Positions 1-8,365 of a DNA stretch of 37,867 bases are shown here, piece after piece. Source of the stretch: Limnohabitans sp. 2KL-17 (GTDB taxonomy: Bacteria; Pseudomonadota; Gammaproteobacteria; Burkholderiales; Burkholderiaceae_C); assembly GCF_003063415.1 (NCBI RefSeq), contig NZ_NESK01000033.1, positions 1-37,867 of the forward strand, written 5' to 3'. Both the position numbers and the translations under genes were made by a program. The notes below the pieces were generated by a model. The model had not been told where the DNA came from, made no database searches, and saw only the letters and a program-made list of their open reading frames with translations. Within the stretch, counting starts at the first letter, position 1. Each line of letters starts with the position of its first letter.

Positions 1-418
1 GAAGGCACTGATCGCATCCAAGGCACCACATGCGAACGACTTCACCAACCAGCGGGTGCGCAAGGGAGGTGAGGTTGACCCGGCCCTGCGCTCGAAGAAT
101 CGCAACAAGTCCAAGGTACGCGCCCGGGTGGAGCACGTCTTCGCAGTGGTCAAGCGGCTGTGGGGCTTCACCAAGGTGCGCTATCGCGGCCTGGCCAAGA
201 ACGCCACGCGCTCGTTCGTGGCCTTGGGTCTGGCCAACATCTACTTAGCGCGTGGACGCCGCATGGCATGAGTGCGTCTTCAGAGCGCGCAATGCGCGTG
301 TCTGGCGTGAAAAGGCCAGAAATACGGGCCGAAATTGGGCCGCTTCGCCCATCACATCTCGCATCATGCAATCAACTAGCAACATATCGCTGAATTCGGT
401 GGCTTGTTCAGCGTAGCC
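1..418 (+). mobile_element. IS5-family insertion sequence, 3' end (partial)
   Basis: This is the terminal 418 bp of an IS, cut by the window start. It holds the transposase 3' end (2-271), about 147 bp of non-coding tail, and an outer end reading GGCTTGTTCAGCGTAGCC (401-418), followed by TTAA (419-422). The same 418 bp recurs inverted at 37450-37867, again bordered by TTAA, with a single mismatch (399 versus 37469). TTAA abutting both copies fits the YTAR-type target preference known for the IS5 subgroup. The other end of the element lies outside the window. Confidence 0.88.
2..271 (+). CDS. IS5-family transposase, C-terminal fragment
   Basis: This is the last 89 codons of a DDE transposase (Transposase_11/IS4-5 type); the frame is open to the window edge. 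The fragment carries the R-x3-E-x6-K signature around the last catalytic acid (RARVEHVFAVVKR). The N-terminal part with the two catalytic aspartates is outside the window. A GTG at 56 could be called as a start, but coding continues upstream of it, so this is truncated by the window and is not a short gene. An identical fragment lies on the opposite strand at the other edge. Confidence 0.88.
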   Translation, partial: KALIASKAPHANDFTNQRVRKGGEVDPALRSKNRNKSKVRARVEHVFAVVKRLWGFTKVRYRGLAKNATRSFVALGLANIYLARGRRMA

Positions 419-520
419 TTAAACAGCAATACAGGTCTTGCGATGTTTCTTTTTGCATGTGCAATTGCTTCTTTTGAATTATTTCGATCTATACCTCATG
501 ATAGATGTCAGGAGAATCAC

Positions 521-1156
521 ATGACCGTACTCTTGAACATCACGACATACAAAATCACGAAAACCACGGGCTTCTATCCCGAGCTGAACACGCTGCTGAT
601 TTCACTGCAAAGCGTTGCCATCGCTGCTGAGCTGTACAGGGCCGGTAAGGTTCAGACGAACCCTGGAGACTATGTGACGATAGAAGCAAAACACCTGCTT
701 AAAGAGGTACGCCTCCCTCTCTATGGCCCAGTTCAAGCAGCGATGATGAACGCTCAACCCAATGAGATTCACTTGTCCGAAGTGCATGGCAAGACGAAAT
801 CCCCACTTCTATTCTGGACTTCAGGATTTCAGAACTTTGTTGATGCCTTGTTCTTGCCCTTTCTGGTCAACTTTCATCAACGCAATCGAGATGCCCTCAT
901 CAAGGGGTTTAGCCAAGACAGGACCTCTTGGCCAGCGGCATGGCAAATGTCATGGGCACTTCGGAATGCAGCTTCGCACGGAGGCAAGGTCTTCGAAAAG
1001 GCAACGCAAAAACCCGTGATGTGGCAAGGAATTACCTTTGGTCCGGGTGATGAGCCAGCCAGATGCCTGACTTCCATGGTTAATGGTGCTGACCTTTTAC
1101 TTTTGATGATCGAAATGGAGGAGTCGTTGTCCGGCAACCCAATCTCCAGGATTTGA
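521..1156 (+). CDS. Hypothetical protein with HEPN-type RNxxxH motif
   Basis: A 211-residue protein. The start at 521 is chosen because AGGAG (510-514) sits seven bases upstream; the open frame running further upstream begins inside the IS end and is not credible as coding. Residues 148-153 read R-N-A-A-S-H followed by Gly-Gly, inside a helix-like stretch. This matches the R-N-x3-H (Rx4-6H) motif of HEPN domains, which are often RNases in toxin-antitoxin, Abi and other defence proteins and sometimes non-catalytic. The rest resembles no family I can name. No signal peptide or membrane segment is apparent. It stands alone: an IS end lies 100 bp upstream and a gene scar downstream, and no nucleotidyltransferase antidote is next to it. 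The HEPN call rests on one motif and its helical surroundings. Confidence 0.6.
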   Translation: MTVLLNITTYKITKTTGFYPELNTLLISLQSVAIAAELYRAGKVQTNPGDYVTIEAKHLLKEVRLPLYGPVQAAMMNAQPNEIHLSEVHGKTKSPLLFWTSGFQNFVDALFLPFLVNFHQRNRDALIKGFSQDRTSWPAAWQMSWALRNAASHGGKVFEKATQKPVMWQGITFGPGDEPARCLTSMVNGADLLLLMIEMEESLSGNPISRI

Positions 1157-1193
1157 CGCGTCTGACTAACCCAGTTGCCCCCGACAAAAGCAA

Positions 1194-1215
1194 AAGGCCA
1201 TCCTAAGATGGCCTT
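1194..1215 (-). terminator. Intrinsic terminator at the tail of a gene remnant
   Basis: A perfect 9-bp stem, AAGGCCATC / GATGGCCTT, with a 4-nt loop. On the minus strand it is followed by a T-rich run (TTTTGCTTTTG). It overlaps the TAG stop (1203-1205) of the minus-strand remnant ending here. The plus-strand side lacks a T-run, so it would work less well for the HEPN-like gene. Confidence 0.6.
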
Positions 1216-1323
1216 GTCGTTGACGATTCGGTCAGCGAATCTTTGTCCTGGAACAACTCCCGAAACCCGATGAATCCTTGTAAGTCACTGAGCCAGAAGG
1301 CTTTTTCAAGCACCCCTGCCTTG
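1203..1323 (-). pseudogene. 3' remnant of an unrecognised gene
   Basis: Downstream of the ychF breakpoint, a different minus-strand frame reads as the plausible end of a protein: [14 protein letters not shown], then IGFRELFQDKD, ending SSTTRPS and a TAG stop. The stop is embedded in an intrinsic terminator, as expected at a real gene end. There is no start or RBS for it, and the upstream part is missing because ychF sequence begins at about 1323. I do not recognise the family. It could also be a fortuitous open frame, although the terminator placed exactly at its stop argues against that. Confidence 0.4.
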
Positions 1324-1422
1324 GGGGTAGTTTTCAGCCGCGATACCGGCTTTGGTCAAGGCGTTGAAAAGGGTGGATTTGCCCACATTGGGCAAACTCA
1401 CGATGCCGCATTTGAGGCTCAT
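1306..1422 (-). pseudogene. ychF: ychF (Obg-family ATPase), 5' fragment
   Basis: The minus-strand frame from ATG at 1422 begins [19 protein letters not shown] and continues [14 protein letters not shown]. This is the highly conserved YchF/EngD N-terminus including the P-loop (here LPNVGKS, with Ser9 where Gly is usual). Homology stops after codon 33 (about 1323): the expected FCTIEPN is replaced by QGRGA and a TGA, so only 38 of roughly 360 codons remain. YchF is a universally conserved ATP-binding protein linked to ribosomes and oxidative-stress responses. It faces away from the UbiH-like gene. The remnant is too short to function. Whether an intact copy exists elsewhere cannot be seen here. 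Confidence 0.82.
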
Positions 1423-1578
1423 GGAAGGCTTTCGGTGATTCGGGAAACAAGCTGTGATTTTAACGGGTCATCTTGTGACAGCACGACCCAACCAAGGCGC
1501 AGCGAAGCATACACAAGCATCCGGCGTGGCAAAGTCCTGCTGAAATGTCCGGGATGCGCCGCATCCTACAATGCGCAC

Positions 1579-2745
1579 ATGGCTTTATCCCCTGATATTT
1601 GCATTCGCGGCGCTGGCATTGTGGGCCGCAGCTTGGCCCTTCTGCTGGCCCGAGAGCGGCTGAACGTGGCTCTGGTCGACACACCCAGCCCATCCAAGGG
1701 ACCGGATGTGCGGGCCTATTCCCTGAACGGTGCGGCCAGGGCCTTGCTGCAAGATCTGCGCTGCTGGCCCGACAGCCCGGCGGTCACGCCCGTGCACCAG
1801 ATGCAAGTGTGGGGCGACCACGGCGGCCACCTGAAATTTGGGGCACTGGAAAACGGTGTGGAAGAACTCAACTGGATGGTGGACGTGCCAGTGCTGGAAG
1901 AGCGCCTGGCCGAAGCCGTCAAGTTTCAACCCCATATCGAAGTGGTGCACGCACCCTTGGCAGCGCCGCTCACTGTGGTGTGCGAAGGCCGCGCCAGTCA
2001 AACTCGCGCCGAACTGGGCGTGTGCTTTGAAATCAACCACTATGACCAGCACGCAGTAGCAACCCGTTTGAATTGTGATCGCCCACACGGGGGCATCGCG
2101 CGCCAATGGTTTGGCTGGAGCCAGGTGCCTGGCCTGTCAAAGCCGCAAGCAGAAATTCTGGCTTTGCTGCCTTTGGGTGGAGAAGGTGGGCGCGAGGTGG
2201 CGCTGGTCTGGTCAGTGCACCCGCGCCGGGCAGAAGAATTGATGGGACTGCCCGCTGAGGCTTTCGCCGCCCAACTGGAGCAGGCTTGTGCTCAAGCTCT
2301 GGGCGCCATGCGCCTCTCCTCAGAACGCGCCCTGTGGCCGTTGCAGTTGGCCCGCGCCGAACGCTGGATTGGCGCCATGCCTGGTGCTGCCAAACAAAGT
2401 TTTGCCTTGGCTGGCGATGCTGCCCATGCCATGCACCCTTTGGCAGGCCAGGGCCTGAACGTGGGCCTCGCGGATGTGGCCGAGCTGGTGCGAGTGATCC
2501 GTGCCAAGGAATTCTGGCGACCACTACACGACATGAAACTGCTGCGCCGCTACGAGCGCGCTCGCCAGGCGGAGGTGCAAGCCATGGGCCTGGTGACCGA
2601 TGGCTTGCAGCGCCTGTTTGCGCAACCCGGTCCGATCTGGCAAAACCTGCGCAACTGGGGCATGCGCGGCTTTGACCGCAGCGGCCCGCTGAAAAACTGG
2701 ATGACACAACAGGCCATGGGCAAACCTGCACCTGGTTCAGACTGA
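1579..2745 (+). CDS. UbiH/UbiF/COQ6-family FAD-dependent monooxygenase
   Basis: A 388-residue flavoprotein hydroxylase of the kind that hydroxylates the aromatic ring in ubiquinone synthesis. The N-terminal dinucleotide-binding fold shows G-A-G-I-V-G (residues 11-16). The DVRAYSLN segment is typical of the family. The second FAD motif GDAAHAMHPLAGQGLN contains Asp280. The start at 1579 puts the Rossmann motif near the N-terminus as in relatives; the frame is open for another 112 codons upstream, but that stretch runs across the ychF scar and is not conserved in character. Just upstream lie an inverted repeat GGATGCG-C-CGCATCC (1552-1566) and a TACAAT hexamer (1567-1572) seven bases before ATG, suggesting a very short or absent leader. 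UbiH, UbiF and UbiM cannot be separated by eye, so no symbol is given. dsbC follows 41 bp downstream. Confidence 0.88.
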   Translation: MALSPDICIRGAGIVGRSLALLLARERLNVALVDTPSPSKGPDVRAYSLNGAARALLQDLRCWPDSPAVTPVHQMQVWGDHGGHLKFGALENGVEELNWMVDVPVLEERLAEAVKFQPHIEVVHAPLAAPLTVVCEGRASQTRAELGVCFEINHYDQHAVATRLNCDRPHGGIARQWFGWSQVPGLSKPQAEILALLPLGGEGGREVALVWSVHPRRAEELMGLPAEAFAAQLEQACAQALGAMRLSSERALWPLQLARAERWIGAMPGAAKQSFALAGDAAHAMHPLAGQGLNVGLADVAELVRVIRAKEFWRPLHDMKLLRRYERARQAEVQAMGLVTDGLQRLFAQPGPIWQNLRNWGMRGFDRSGPLKNWMTQQAMGKPAPGSD

Positions 2746-2786
2746 ATCCACAAAGACTCTCCCCATTTGAATCCGAAAGAAATCCG

Positions 2787-3503
2787 ATGAAGTTTGTCCG
2801 ATTGATGCTGGCATTGCTCCTGGCACTGGCATTACTGTCCACAAGCCCTGTTTTTGCGCAAGAAGCGACCATCCGCAAAAACCTGAGCGAGCGACTGACC
2901 AATTTGCCCAAGATCGATGAAGTCAGCAAAACCCCCATGAACGGCTTGTACGAAGTTCGCATGGGCAACGAGGTGATGTACAGCGATGCCGAGGGCAACT
3001 TTTTGATCCAGGGCGCGCTGATCGATGTCAAGCAAAAGCGCAACCTGACCGAAGAGCGGATGGAAAAACTCTCTGCCATCCCTTTTGACCAATTGCCCCT
3101 GAAAACTGCCTTCACCCAAGTGCGAGGCAACGGCAAGCGCAAGCTGGCCGTGTTTGCCGATCCCAATTGCGGCTACTGCAAGCGTTTTGAAAAAGACCTG
3201 CAAAAGCTGGACAACGTGACCATCTATCACTTCCTGTACCCCATCCTAGGCGATGACTCCAAAGTCAAATCCAAAAACATCTGGTGCGCCAAAGACAAGG
3301 CCAAGGTCTGGAACGACTGGATGATCAACGACACCCCACCTGCCACCGCCAATTGCGATGCATCGGCCGTTGACACCATTGTGGAATTTGGCAAGAAACA
3401 ACGCATCACTGGAACGCCCATGCTCTTGTTCACCGATGGCACGCGCGTGCCTGGTGCAGTGCCGATCGCGCAAGTCGAAAAAATGCTGGCTGACATCAAA
3501 TGA
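2787..3503 (+). CDS. dsbC: Periplasmic thiol:disulfide isomerase DsbC
   Basis: A 238-residue DsbC/G-family protein. A clear signal peptide covers residues 1 to about 24 (MKF, long Leu/Ala core, VFAQEA cleavage region). An N-terminal dimerisation domain (about 25-90) precedes a thioredoxin fold with active site C128-G-Y-C131, the CGYC typical of DsbC, and the cis-Pro loop TGTPML near the C-terminus. Two further cysteines (NIWCAK and TANCDAS) match the structural disulfide of E. coli DsbC. It shuffles wrong disulfides in the periplasm and depends on DsbD for reduction. It overlaps the next gene by four bases (ATGA), so the two are almost certainly co-transcribed. Confidence 0.93.
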   Translation: MKFVRLMLALLLALALLSTSPVFAQEATIRKNLSERLTNLPKIDEVSKTPMNGLYEVRMGNEVMYSDAEGNFLIQGALIDVKQKRNLTEERMEKLSAIPFDQLPLKTAFTQVRGNGKRKLAVFADPNCGYCKRFEKDLQKLDNVTIYHFLYPILGDDSKVKSKNIWCAKDKAKVWNDWMINDTPPATANCDASAVDTIVEFGKKQRITGTPMLLFTDGTRVPGAVPIAQVEKMLADIK

Positions 3504-3955
3504 TCACACCCCAGACCGAAGACCCGACTTGGCGATTGATTCGCCGACTGGGCTACGCCGGGTTGATCCCATTTGTGTTCTTGGCCCTGTGCCTGTGGCT
3601 GGTGGGCCCGAACCTGCACCCCTATGTGGCACTGTCCATGCAAGGCTATGGTGCCGTTATCGTGTCCTTTCTGGGTGGCATCCATTGGGGCGTGGGTTTT
3701 CGCAATGCACTGATCGCACCCAATGCCCCTTCGATCCATTTCACTTGGGGGGTGGCTCCCTCGCTGCTGGCCTGGGTGGGCGTGATGATGCCTGCGTTTG
3801 CCGGTTTGCCCATGCTGGGGTTTGTGTTGATTGGTTGCTATGTGATGGATCGCCGAACCTGGCCTGCTGCGGGCCTGGCGCCCTGGCTGCCCATGCGCTT
3901 GCAACTGACCCTTGTGGCGTCGATGAGTTGCTTTCTGGCCGCTGGCGCCACCTGA
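3500..3955 (+). CDS. DUF3429 family inner-membrane protein
   Basis: A 151-residue protein with about four or five hydrophobic segments (around residues 18-36, 46-62, 80-97, 100-118 and 132-150). The conserved GAVIVSFLGGIHWG block and the YVMDRR loop are typical of DUF3429. The biochemical role of the family is unknown. Translation is coupled to dsbC through an ATGA overlap. The next gene begins 30 bp downstream. Confidence 0.85.
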   Translation: MITPQTEDPTWRLIRRLGYAGLIPFVFLALCLWLVGPNLHPYVALSMQGYGAVIVSFLGGIHWGVGFRNALIAPNAPSIHFTWGVAPSLLAWVGVMMPAFAGLPMLGFVLIGCYVMDRRTWPAAGLAPWLPMRLQLTLVASMSCFLAAGAT

Positions 3956-3985
3956 CCGAATCCCTCCAAACCCGAACCACGGCGC

Positions 3986-5746
3986 ATGACCCCCATCCAT
4001 TACACCGTTGAAGCCGCTGACCTGCATGCGCACCTGTTTCGGGTCACCCTCACGATTGCCGAGCCAATGCCTCTCCAAACCGTGTCTTTGCCGGTGTGGA
4101 TTCCAGGCAGCTATCTGGTGCGCGAGTTTTCCAAAAACCTGCAACAGCTGCAAGCCAAACAGGGGCGGCGAAGTGCCAGCATCATCCAACGAGACAAATG
4201 CACTTGGGACATCGCTTGCAAAGAAGGCCAGCCTCTGGAGCTGAGCTACGAGGTCTATGCGTTTGACAACTCGGTGCGCACCGCCTGGCTGGACAGCCAG
4301 CGGGGGTTTTTCAATGGCACCAGCCTTTGCCTGCGGGTACACGGCCAAGAAGAACAGCCACACCGGTTGCAGCTGCAGGCTGTCAAAAACCAAGCTGATT
4401 GGCAGGCGGCCACAGGCCTCGCCCCGCTCAAGACCGATAAGCGCGGTTTTGGCCTGTACCAGGCCGACAACTACGATGAACTGGCGGACTGCCCTGTGGA
4501 GATGGGCGCATTCTGGCGCGGCAGCTTCACAGCCTGCGGCATACCACACCACTTTGTGGTGAGCGGTGCCCTGCCCTCATTCGACGGCGCACGACTGCTG
4601 GCCGACACGCAAAAAATCTGTGAAGCCGCCATCCACTTCTGGCACGGCCAGGGCAAGCAGGCGAGCAACAAAGCGCCTCATAAAAATTATCTGTTCATGC
4701 TGAACGCTGTGAACGATGGCTACGGTGGGCTTGAGCACCGCAACAGCACGGCCCTGATCTGCAACCGTGTCGACCTGCCGCGCCAGACCAGCCCGCGCAC
4801 CAACGATGGTTACACCACCCTGCTGGGCCTGATCAGCCATGAGTACTTTCACACCTGGAACGTCAAGCAACTGCGCCCCGATGCATTTTCCCGCTACAAC
4901 TACACACAAGAGAACTACACCACATTGCTTTGGTTCTTTGAAGGCTTCACCAGCTATTTCGATGACATCCTGCTGTGTCATGCCGGGCTGATCGACAACG
5001 CCACCTACATCAAGCTGCTGGGCAAAACCATCACCCAAGTGCAACAAACACCCGGCCGCCATGTGCAGACTGTGGCGCAGGCCAGTTTTGACGCCTGGGT
5101 GAAGTACTACCGCCAGGACGAAAACACGCCCAATGCCACGGTGAGTTATTACACAAAAGGCGCCCTGGTCGCCTTGTGCCTGGACCTGTCCTTGCGCCAA
5201 GAAGGCCATACGCTACAAGCCGTGATGCGTGGCCTCTGGAAACGTTGCAAAGCGGGACCGATGCACGAGCAAGACCTGCTGGACGAATTGCAAACCGTGT
5301 CGAGCCGCAACTGGCAAAAAGAAATCCAGGCCTGGGTGCACAGCACCGAAGACCTGCCGCTGCGTGATGTATTGACGAGCCAAGGCATTGAGGTCCACGC
5401 TGAAATTGCCAGCATGGCACAACGACTGGGTCTGCGCGTCAGCGAGACAAGTGGCAGCGTTCAAATCAAGGCCGTCTTGCGCAGCAGCGCCGCCGAATCA
5501 GCGGGCCTGGCCGCAGGCGATGAATGGCTGGGCATGGAAGTGGGCGCTAAAGCGCAAGGCGGCAGCTGGCGCCTTGGCAAGCTGGACGAGTTGCCCGCCC
5601 TGATGGGACGCGAACACAAAGGGGTGGCGCTGGTGTCACGCGACAAACGCATGCTGCGCTTGCCACTCACCTTGCCAGCGCAAGCCAGCCACTGGCGTTT
5701 GGCTGTACCCGCCGACCGCAAAGCAGGCCAATGGCCTGCTGTTTGA
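3986..5746 (+). CDS. M61-family metallopeptidase with C-terminal PDZ domain
   Basis: A 586-residue protein of the M61 (glycyl aminopeptidase-like) family. The zinc site is H285-E-Y-F-H289, within LISHEYFHTWNVKQLRP, with the third ligand Glu319 in WFFEGFTSYFDD. The N-terminal beta domain (about 1-170) contains the family's VWIPGSYLVREFS stretch. A PDZ-like domain (about 455-560) follows, including SAAESAGLAAGDEW. No signal peptide is evident, suggesting a cytoplasmic location, although some relatives are exported. M61 enzymes release N-terminal Gly/Ala residues; the physiological substrate is unknown. It is the last gene of the plus-strand block, and its stop lies one base from the stop of the convergent paaK, leaving no room for a separate terminator. 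Confidence 0.92.
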   Translation: MTPIHYTVEAADLHAHLFRVTLTIAEPMPLQTVSLPVWIPGSYLVREFSKNLQQLQAKQGRRSASIIQRDKCTWDIACKEGQPLELSYEVYAFDNSVRTAWLDSQRGFFNGTSLCLRVHGQEEQPHRLQLQAVKNQADWQAATGLAPLKTDKRGFGLYQADNYDELADCPVEMGAFWRGSFTACGIPHHFVVSGALPSFDGARLLADTQKICEAAIHFWHGQGKQASNKAPHKNYLFMLNAVNDGYGGLEHRNSTALICNRVDLPRQTSPRTNDGYTTLLGLISHEYFHTWNVKQLRPDAFSRYNYTQENYTTLLWFFEGFTSYFDDILLCHAGLIDNATYIKLLGKTITQVQQTPGRHVQTVAQASFDAWVKYYRQDENTPNATVSYYTKGALVALCLDLSLRQEGHTLQAVMRGLWKRCKAGPMHEQDLLDELQTVSSRNWQKEIQAWVHSTEDLPLRDVLTSQGIEVHAEIASMAQRLGLRVSETSGSVQIKAVLRSSAAESAGLAAGDEWLGMEVGAKAQGGSWRLGKLDELPALMGREHKGVALVSRDKRMLRLPLTLPAQASHWRLAVPADRKAGQWPAV

Positions 5747-5747
5747 T

Positions 5748-7049
5748 TCACTTGCCCCGCAAATCGACCACGCGTTTGGCCTTGCCCTGGCTGCGTTCTA
5801 CGCCGCCTTCGGGCTTGAGCTCAATCGCCACACTGGAGCCGATGTAAACCTTGATCTCGTGCTGCAGCATCTTGGCTGCCGCGCGGGCCTCGATGCTGTC
5901 GGGTGACACGCCGGGTTTGGTCTCGATCAGCACCTTCAGATCGTCCATCGGGCCATCACGCGTCAGCACGCACTGGTAGTGCGGCGCCAACTCAGAGCGC
6001 TTCAAAATCAGCTCTTCGATCTGGCTGGGGAACACATTGACACCCCGGATGATCATCATGTCATCACTGCGGCCTGTTATTTTTTCCATGCGGCGCATGC
6101 TGCGGGCAGTGCCTGGCAACAAGCGTGTCAAATCGCGGGTCCGGTAACGGATGATGGGCAACGCCTCCTTGGTCAGGCTCGTGAACACCAGCTCGCCCAT
6201 TTCGCCATCGGCCACGGGCTCACCCGTTTCAGGGTGAATGATCTCGGGGTAAAAATGGTCTTCCCAGATGGTCGGGCCATCTTTGGTCTCGATACATTCG
6301 CTGGCCACCCCAGGGCCCATGACCTCCGACAGCCCATAGATGTCCACCGCGTCAATGGCCATGCGCTTTTCAATGGCGTGGCGCATGTCATTGGTCCAGG
6401 GTTCGGCACCAAAAATGCCGATGCGCAGCGAACTGGTTTTCGGGTCAATGCCCTGCCGCTCGAACTCGTCTGCAATCGCCAGCATGTAGCTGGGTGTGAC
6501 CATGATGATGTTGGACTTGAAATCCTGAATCAGTTGCACCTGACGTTCGGTCTGGCCGCCCCCAAAAGGCACCACCGTGAGACCCAATTTTTCTGCGCCA
6601 TAGTGCGCGCCCATGCCGCCTGTGAAAAGGCCGTAACCGTAGCTGATGTGCACCATGTCACCCGGTCTGGCGCCCCCAGCGCGAATGCTGCGGGCCACCA
6701 CGTTGGACCAAGTATCGATGTCCTTGAGCGTATAGCCCACCACAGTGGGTTTGCCTGTGGTGCCGCTCGATGCATGAATGCGCGCACAACTTTCACGGGG
6801 CACAGCAAACATGCCAAACGGGTAGCTGTAGCGCAAATCCGATTTGGTGGTGAAAGGAAATTTGGCAATGTCTGCCAGCGTTTTGCAATCGTCAGGGTGC
6901 ACACCCGCGGCATCAAACTTGGCGCGATACACCGGCGAATTGGCATAGGCGTGCTGAAGCGTTTGCTGCAAGCGCTTGAGCTGCAAACTGCGCAACTCGT
7001 CGATGCTGGCCTTTTCAATCGGCTCCAGGTGGAAGACTTTTTGACTCAT
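5748..7049 (-). CDS. paaK: Phenylacetate-CoA ligase PaaK
   Basis: A 433-residue adenylate-forming ligase that activates phenylacetate with ATP and CoA to phenylacetyl-CoA, the entry step of the aerobic PAA pathway. The P-loop-like motif is S94-S-G-T-T-G-K100. The later adenylation motif YGLSEVMGPGVASE and the hinge region GRSDDMMIIRGVNVFPSQIE are intact. The start at 7049 is chosen because AAGGAG lies six bases upstream; an ATG nine codons further upstream has no such site. The length is normal for PaaK. It is the third gene of the paaG-paaI-paaK set, 55 bp after paaI. Confidence 0.95.
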   Translation of the reverse strand: MSQKVFHLEPIEKASIDELRSLQLKRLQQTLQHAYANSPVYRAKFDAAGVHPDDCKTLADIAKFPFTTKSDLRYSYPFGMFAVPRESCARIHASSGTTGKPTVVGYTLKDIDTWSNVVARSIRAGGARPGDMVHISYGYGLFTGGMGAHYGAEKLGLTVVPFGGGQTERQVQLIQDFKSNIIMVTPSYMLAIADEFERQGIDPKTSSLRIGIFGAEPWTNDMRHAIEKRMAIDAVDIYGLSEVMGPGVASECIETKDGPTIWEDHFYPEIIHPETGEPVADGEMGELVFTSLTKEALPIIRYRTRDLTRLLPGTARSMRRMEKITGRSDDMMIIRGVNVFPSQIEELILKRSELAPHYQCVLTRDGPMDDLKVLIETKPGVSPDSIEARAAAKMLQHEIKVYIGSSVAIELKPEGGVERSQGKAKRVVDLRGK

Positions 7050-7104
7050 GAAAACTCCTTTTGAGCAGTCGGGCAAAGAACTGAAGACCTGTCCCCCAAA
7101 TTAT

Positions 7105-7539
7105 TTAGGACGGCACCACGGAGCCCGGGATCTGGGCACTTTTTCCGCGGAACATGGCAATCACTTCGCCATTCTGATTGCTGACCTTCATGTCGTAAAT
7201 ACCGTGGCGTCCACTCAGGGTCTGTTCAAGACCTTCGCAGATCAACACATCACCAAGCTTGCCAGGCTTGAGAAATTCGATGCTGCAGCCCGCTGCCACC
7301 GCATTTTTGTTGTAGCTGTTGCAAGCAAAGGCAAACGTGGAATCGGCCAGGGTGAAGATGAAGCCCCCGTGGCAGATTTGGTGACCGTTCAGGTGCAGCG
7401 CCTTCACGGTCATGCGCATCAAGGCACGGCCAGGCTCGCAAGCCAGCAGTTCCATGCCCATGGTGTCTTTGGAGGCCACATCCACGGCAAACATGGTTTC
7501 GCCCACCAAGCGGGCCAAGGTTTGAGGATCGCTCATCAT
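7105..7539 (-). CDS. paaI: Hydroxyphenylacetyl-CoA thioesterase PaaI
   Basis: A 144-residue hotdog-fold thioesterase. The characteristic HGGFIFTLADSTFAFACNSY block is present (H57-G-G, with Asp66 in the position of the catalytic acid), as is the LNGHQICHGG helix entry. PaaI hydrolyses dead-end ring-hydroxylated phenylacetyl-CoA products and so protects the CoA pool. Its ATG overlaps the TGA of paaG (ATGA), implying translational coupling. A second in-frame ATG immediately follows the first, so the true start could be one codon later. Confidence 0.93.
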   Translation of the reverse strand: MMSDPQTLARLVGETMFAVDVASKDTMGMELLACEPGRALMRMTVKALHLNGHQICHGGFIFTLADSTFAFACNSYNKNAVAAGCSIEFLKPGKLGDVLICEGLEQTLSGRHGIYDMKVSNQNGEVIAMFRGKSAQIPGSVVPS

Positions 7540-8336
7540 TCGCCTTTGAACTGGGCTGGGCGTTTTTCGAGAAAGGCCTGAACCCCCTCGAAATAGTCAT
7601 GCGTTCTGCCCAAAGCTGACTGGGTGTCTCGTTCAACGTCCAGGTGCTCGGACAAGCTGCGTGTGGTGGCCGCTTGCATCAAGGCCCGCGTCGCCACCAA
7701 AGCCTTGGTGGGCATTTTCGACAGGCGCTCGCCCAGCGCGAGTGCGCTGGTCAAGGGGTCCTCGTTCACATCCCAAATCATGCCCCAATCCTTGGCTTGC
7801 TGCGCCGACAGCTTGTCGCCCGTCATGGCCAATGCGAGGGCGCGTGCCAAGCCTAGGCGCTCAACCAAAAGCCAACTGCCACCCGCATCAGGAATCAAGC
7901 CGATTTTGGCAAAGGCCTGAATGAAGCTCGCTGTGGGCGCTGCGATCGCAATGTCGCAAGCCATGACCAGGGAAGCACCTGCGCCTGCAGCCACGCCATT
8001 GACCGCTGCGATGGTCGGCATGCGCAGGGACTGCAAACGTCTGGTGCTGGGGTTGAAAGCCTGATCGATGATCGGACCCGGATCGGCACGTTCAACGCGG
8101 TCTGGGCCGGGGGTGAAATCGAAATCCGACAAGTCGGCTCCGGCACAAAAGCCTCGACCGGCTCCGGTGATGACCGCAGCGCGGACATCCGCATTGGCCT
8201 CGGCCAGGTCCAGTGCGGCCCAGAGGGCATGGTGCATTTCGCGGGTGAAACTGTTGAGCGCTTGCGGGCGATTGAGCGTGATCAGTGCCACGGCACCTCG
8301 CACTTCGTACAACACAGATGCGGTGGATTCGGTCAT
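7536..8336 (-). CDS. paaG: PaaG, 1,2-epoxyphenylacetyl-CoA isomerase
   Basis: A 266-residue crotonase-superfamily enzyme. In the PAA pathway PaaG isomerises the ring 1,2-epoxide of phenylacetyl-CoA to the oxepin and acts again in the beta-oxidation part. The oxyanion-hole segments GRGFCAGADLSDF and GVAAGAGASLVMACD are present. The catalytic region reads KIGLIPDAGGSWLL, where the Asp of PDAGGSW is the PaaG-type acid rather than the hydratase Glu, which supports PaaG over a generic hydratase. An inverted-repeat operator candidate (8366-8391) lies about 30 bp upstream of its start, and AGGAGA (8342-8347) serves as RBS. First gene of the paaG-paaI-paaK operon. Confidence 0.92.
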   Translation of the reverse strand: MTESTASVLYEVRGAVALITLNRPQALNSFTREMHHALWAALDLAEANADVRAAVITGAGRGFCAGADLSDFDFTPGPDRVERADPGPIIDQAFNPSTRRLQSLRMPTIAAVNGVAAGAGASLVMACDIAIAAPTASFIQAFAKIGLIPDAGGSWLLVERLGLARALALAMTGDKLSAQQAKDWGMIWDVNEDPLTSALALGERLSKMPTKALVATRALMQAATTRSLSEHLDVERDTQSALGRTHDYFEGVQAFLEKRPAQFKGE

Positions 8337-8365
8337 GGCTTGTCTCCTGAATCCAAGAATGTACC

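Noticed and set aside
404..520. Extended start of the HEPN-like protein from the IS end
   Set aside because: The extension begins in the IS terminus, while an ATG with a good RBS lies at 521. The same IS-derived start appears in front of the sensor kinase.
1243..1578. 112-codon N-terminal extension of the UbiH-like gene
   Set aside because: It crosses the ychF remnant and the intergenic region; the family begins just before the GxGxxG motif, which fits the ATG at 1579.
2033..4552. Long minus-strand open frames opposite the UbiH-like, DsbC and M61 genes
   Set aside because: They are antisense to strongly conserved coding sequence and have no family motifs; GC-rich codon use leaves the opposite strand open.
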